Part shown: positions 5,668-8,297 of the stretch, piece by piece
Layout: each line of letters opens with the position of its first letter
Position numbering within the stretch: position 1 is the stretch's first letter
Source of the DNA: Modestobacter sp.
GTDB taxonomy: Bacteria > Actinomycetota > Actinomycetes > Mycobacteriales > Geodermatophilaceae
DNA: 8,297 bases
Assembly (NCBI GenBank): GCA_025966175.1
Contig: JAOPVN010000064.1
Span: 1-8,297, forward strand
Direction of reading: 5' to 3'
Position numbers and translations under genes: made by a program
Notes under the pieces: generated by a model
The model's input: only the letters and a program-made list of their open reading frames with translations
What the model was told of the DNA's origin: nothing
Databases searched by the model: none

Positions 5668-6485
5668 ACATCCACCTGCTCGCCGACTCGTACCTCAACC
5701 CCGTCCTCAGCACCGTCATGGAGGAGCTGGCCCGGCAGCACGAGGTCGCGGTCCACGACTCCCGGACCCTTCCCGCCGGCTACGGCTGGGAGCCCGGCAT
5801 GCAGGAGCCGGCGGACGTCGTCCTGCTCAAGTCCCGCTCTCCGGAGGCGAGGCGGGTCGCGCAGACGGCGGAGCGCTTCGGCAGCCTGGTCGTGAACTCC
5901 CCAGCCGCGACCGCGGCGGCGCTGGACCGCGCGGTCACGGCGGAGGCGCTGGACCGCGCCGGCGTGCCGGCCCCCCGCAGCTGGTCCGTCCCCGCACTGC
6001 GCCTCCTGGCCTATGGATCGGCGCTGCCGTGGCCGATCGTCGTCAAGAGCCGCACCAGCTCGCGCCGCGACCTCGTGCGCCTGGTGAGCAGCCGGGCGGA
6101 GCTCGTCGAGATGCTCCCCGAGTGGGGCGACGAACCGGTCGTCGCGCAGGAGTTCGCGGTCAACGACGGATTCGACATCAAGGTGTGGGTGATCGGCGCG
6201 GAGCTGTCCGCGGCCCGTCGTCGCAGCGCCCTGGAGTCCACCGACAAGAGCTCCGACGAGATCCTGGACCCGGCCGACCTCCCGGCGGACTGGACCCGGG
6301 CAGTGCGGGGCGCCGGAGCGGCCCTGGGCCTGCAGTTGTACGGCGTCGACCTGCTGATCACCAGGGGCCGTCCGGTCGTGGTGGACGTCAACCCCTTCCC
6401 GGGGTTCCGCGGCGCCCGCGAGCCCGCGGACTCCCTGCTCCGCTTCCTCTCCACCGTTGCGGCCACCAGGATGGTGCTGGCGTGA
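5664..6485 (+). CDS. ATP-grasp protein 2, divergent paralogue
   Basis: A 273-residue protein. The ATG overlaps the previous stop (ATGA), and GGAGG (5652-5656) lies seven bases upstream, so the start is secure. The layout parallels its neighbour: preATP-grasp segment 1-100 (NIHLLADSYLNPVLSTVMEE, DVVLLKSRSPE), AGVPAPRSW (99-107), the ATP-grasp strand PIVVKSRTSS (124-133), hinge VVAQEFAV (159-166), DIKVWVIG (171-178), TDKSSDE (193-199), LYGVDLL (225-231) and VVVDVNPFPGFRG (238-250) with Asp241 and Asn243. Two features differ from protein 1: RDKAV becomes DRAVT (88-92), and the loop after the ATP lysine is SRTSSRR without glycine. The C-terminal metal site is kept. It may be a second ligase in the same pathway or a partner subunit with weak ATP turnover. 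It shares its last four bases with the next gene. Confidence 0.88.
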   Translation: MNIHLLADSYLNPVLSTVMEELARQHEVAVHDSRTLPAGYGWEPGMQEPADVVLLKSRSPEARRVAQTAERFGSLVVNSPAATAAALDRAVTAEALDRAGVPAPRSWSVPALRLLAYGSALPWPIVVKSRTSSRRDLVRLVSSRAELVEMLPEWGDEPVVAQEFAVNDGFDIKVWVIGAELSAARRRSALESTDKSSDEILDPADLPADWTRAVRGAGAALGLQLYGVDLLITRGRPVVVDVNPFPGFRGAREPADSLLRFLSTVAATRMVLA

Positions 6486-7852
6486 GCACCCGGACGGGGC
6501 CGGCGAGGCCCAGCGTGACCGGCGCGTTCGAGGCGCTCGACGGCCACCTCGCGCGGCAGGGCACCGACCGGGCCCGGCCCCCGCTGCGGTACCTGCGTCG
6601 CAAGCCCGGGCGTGGGCTCGTCGCGGTCTTCGGCCCGGGGGACCGGGGGGACATCTACACCGTCACCGTCGACGAGCGGTCCCTGCTCGAGGTGCCAGCA
6701 GGCGAGGCGGCCCCGTCGGGCCCCACGGTCCGCCAGTTCCCGGACGACCCGAACCTGCCATACCTGGACACCGTCATGGCGCCGTCCGGGCACCGCGTCC
6801 TCGCGGACGCGCTGGAGTCGATCGCGCGACGGGTCCACGATGTGCCACCCGACTGGCACCGGCTGGACGTCACCGCCGAGCCCGTTCGGTACAAGCCGGG
6901 GGACCGGTGCGTGATCCGCTACCGGATGGGCTTCGGCGACCCGGCGGCCGCCGGGGGAGCGGGCACCGTCGCGAGGACGTGCACCCTCGTGGCGAAGCTC
7001 TACCAGGACGTGCACGAGGCGCACGCCGCCGATGACCTGCTGACCCGGCTGCGCGCCCGGGCTGCGGTCGACTGGACCGCCCGGCCGCTCGGCGTGGTGC
7101 CGGGGCTGCCGCTGGCGCTGACCGAGGACCTCGGGAGCAGCCGCGACCTCGTGCCGGCGCACTCGGGCCTGCACGTCGTGCACCCCGGGTCCGAGGACGC
7201 GTTCGAGGTGATCGGCCGGGCTGCCCGAGCCCTCGCCGAGCTGCACACCAGCGGCCTGGAGACCGCCGACCTGAAGCGGCGCACGGGAGCCGACGAGGCC
7301 GGTAAGGCGGCGAAGCGCGCCGGCCTGCTCGAGCAGTACGTCCCGGACTCGGCCCCGGAGGTCCGGCGGGTCACCGGCGCGCTGTGCGCCACCCTGGCGG
7401 GTCTGCCGGCGGACACCGTTCGTCCCGGGCACGGGAGCTACAAGCCGAGTCAGCTGATGGTCCGGGACGGCGCCGTGTTCCTCGTGGACTTCGACCAGTT
7501 CTGCCTGGCCGACCCCGCCCTCGACGTCGGGTACTTCCTTGCCTACCTGCGGCCCGCCGGGTTCTGGTACCACCGGGCCGGTCGGCGGGCGTGGTTCGAG
7601 GCGGCCGCCGACGCATTCCTCACGACGTACCTCCACCGCCTCGCCGAGCGCGGGGAGTCCGCGGCGACCTGTGCGGGCATCGCCGGCCGCGCTCCCGTGT
7701 TCGAGGCCGCGCTGCTCCTCAAGATCGCGGCGCGCCGGGCCAACCGCCTGCACAGCCCACGAGCCGGGGAGGTGGCGGCGGTGCTCGACGAGGTCTCCCG
7801 CTCGCTCGGGCTAGCCGAACGTCGAGGCGGGCAGATCAGGGGCCGATCCTGA
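6482..7852 (+). CDS. Aminoglycoside phosphotransferase-fold protein with atypical catalytic loop
   Basis: A 456-residue protein with a GTG start overlapping the preceding TGA (GTGA); AGG at 6468-6470 serves as ribosome binding site. Residues about 90-175 hold VRYKPGDRCVIRYRM (135-149) and TLVAKLYQD (168-176), with Lys172 as the probable ATP-binding lysine. ALAELHTSGL (250-259) is typical of the phosphotransferase helical lobe. The catalytic loop is HGSYKPSQLMV (317-327), then FLVDFDQF (333-340) with metal ligand Asp336, and ADPALDVGYFLAYLRP (343-358). The standard loop is HGDxxxxN; here the base Asp is Ser319 and the Asn is Gln324. Gln is common in related families, but loss of Asp is notable. 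It is longer than classical APH enzymes, with about 130 residues in front of the kinase lobe. It likely phosphorylates, or only binds, a small-molecule product of the two ATP-grasp enzymes. Antibiotic resistance is not supported. Its 3' end overlaps the convergent gene by 17 bases. Confidence 0.85.
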   Translation: MSTRTGPARPSVTGAFEALDGHLARQGTDRARPPLRYLRRKPGRGLVAVFGPGDRGDIYTVTVDERSLLEVPAGEAAPSGPTVRQFPDDPNLPYLDTVMAPSGHRVLADALESIARRVHDVPPDWHRLDVTAEPVRYKPGDRCVIRYRMGFGDPAAAGGAGTVARTCTLVAKLYQDVHEAHAADDLLTRLRARAAVDWTARPLGVVPGLPLALTEDLGSSRDLVPAHSGLHVVHPGSEDAFEVIGRAARALAELHTSGLETADLKRRTGADEAGKAAKRAGLLEQYVPDSAPEVRRVTGALCATLAGLPADTVRPGHGSYKPSQLMVRDGAVFLVDFDQFCLADPALDVGYFLAYLRPAGFWYHRAGRRAWFEAAADAFLTTYLHRLAERGESAATCAGIAGRAPVFEAALLLKIAARRANRLHSPRAGEVAAVLDEVSRSLGLAERRGGQIRGRS

Positions 7853-8297
7853 GGGAGTCCCGGATCCGCTGGTACGTGGGCCGGTTGCTCTCGAAGGTGT
7901 CCGGAGGAGCGAAGAACGCGAGGAGCACCGTTCCACCGCTGGCCGGCTGGACGACGTCGACCAGCACGTGCAGACGGGTCCGTGGGTCCGCGGGGTCGGA
8001 CGCGACGGCCTCCATCTCGTCGGCCGGGGCGCCGGCCACCGTCACCTCGCGGAGCGCCGGCTCGAACTGCGTGGTGGTGGGCAGGAACGGTGCCATCGAC
8101 CCGCGGAGGGTGTCGGCATCGGAGGTGTCGAACGTGGCGGCCAGGGTGTACACGTACAGCCAGACGGCGTCGGATGAGCCGGACCGCACGGTTCCCGTCG
8201 TGCCTGCCCAGGCCTCGGGCGTCCGGGTGAAGAACAGCTGGGCGGCTGCGCTCGGGTCAGGTCCCAGGACGACGTCGCTGGCGGGCCCCACCACCGC
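7836..8297 (-). CDS. Partial gene of unknown function, possibly an exported PsbP/Mog1-like protein
   Basis: The frame is open from the window edge to the TGA at 7838-7836, so the N-terminus is missing; at least 153 codons are present. A GTG at 8294 exists but nothing marks it as the true start. The visible part has LFFTRTPEAWAG, then DAVWLYVYTLAATFD, FEPALREVTVAGAPADEMEA, LHVLVDVVQPASGGTVLLAF and a C-terminal TYQRIRDSLRIGP. Alternating beta strands followed by a final helix of the 'F....Y..I.DSL.I' type recall small PsbP/Mog1-like or DUF1795-like domains, which are often in actinobacterial lipoproteins. This is only a resemblance. The codon pattern and steady hydrophobic strands support real coding. 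It is convergent with the kinase-fold gene, and the two overlap by 17 bases with no terminator between them. Confidence 0.7.
   Translation of the reverse strand, partial: AVVGPASDVVLGPDPSAAAQLFFTRTPEAWAGTTGTVRSGSSDAVWLYVYTLAATFDTSDADTLRGSMAPFLPTTTQFEPALREVTVAGAPADEMEAVASDPADPRTRLHVLVDVVQPASGGTVLLAFFAPPDTFESNRPTYQRIRDSLRIGP

Noticed and set aside
6482..7852. Aminoglycoside resistance gene
   Set aside because: Only the fold is shared; the catalytic Asp is missing, the protein is much longer, and its operon partners are ATP-grasp proteins.
3560..7852. Spore-coat or mycothiol biosynthesis cluster
   Set aside because: No additional enzyme of either pathway is visible, and ATP-grasp similarity alone is too general.

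Overview
The window is very GC-rich, uses GC-ending codons throughout and has several GTG starts. Its protein families (lipoprotein Cu/Zn superoxide dismutase, FHA-HTH fusion, PepSY protein, GDPD phosphodiesterase, ATP-grasp pair) fit a high-GC actinomycete chromosome. A Geodermatophilaceae-like organism is a guess from general impression only. There is no integrase, transposase, intact tRNA or CRISPR array.

Left part (1-1377): almost no intact coding. Bases 1-233 hold nothing I can name. On the minus strand from about 1058 to 234 lies a decayed gene for a GAF-type (AcoR-like) transcriptional regulator. Its homologous segments sit in three successive reading frames, and its 3' end runs through a six-unit 14-bp tandem repeat (287-370). 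The gap between this pseudogene and sodC carries several dyad-symmetric sites, including a perfect 20-bp palindrome.

Middle (1378-4414): sodC (exported Cu/Zn superoxide dismutase lipoprotein), an FHA-plus-helix-turn-helix regulator and a small membrane-anchored PepSY protein read rightward. They face a minus-strand glycerophosphodiester phosphodiesterase. The convergent gap holds two very strong hairpins: a 16-bp stem with a 5-bp extension, and a perfect 30-bp stem closed by a GCGA tetraloop. Both are probable terminators.

Right part (4415-8297): a 275-bp divergent gap precedes a tightly coupled three-gene operon with 4-base stop/start overlaps: ATP-grasp ligase/kinase 1, ATP-grasp protein 2, and an aminoglycoside-phosphotransferase-fold protein whose catalytic loop reads HGSYKPSQ rather than the usual HGDxxxxN. 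This operon is the most likely place for undescribed biochemistry: two paralogous ATP-grasp enzymes, one with degraded ATP-loop features, plus an atypical kinase, with no identifiable pathway enzyme beside them. It ends against a convergent, 17-bp-overlapping, partial gene of unknown function that leaves the window.
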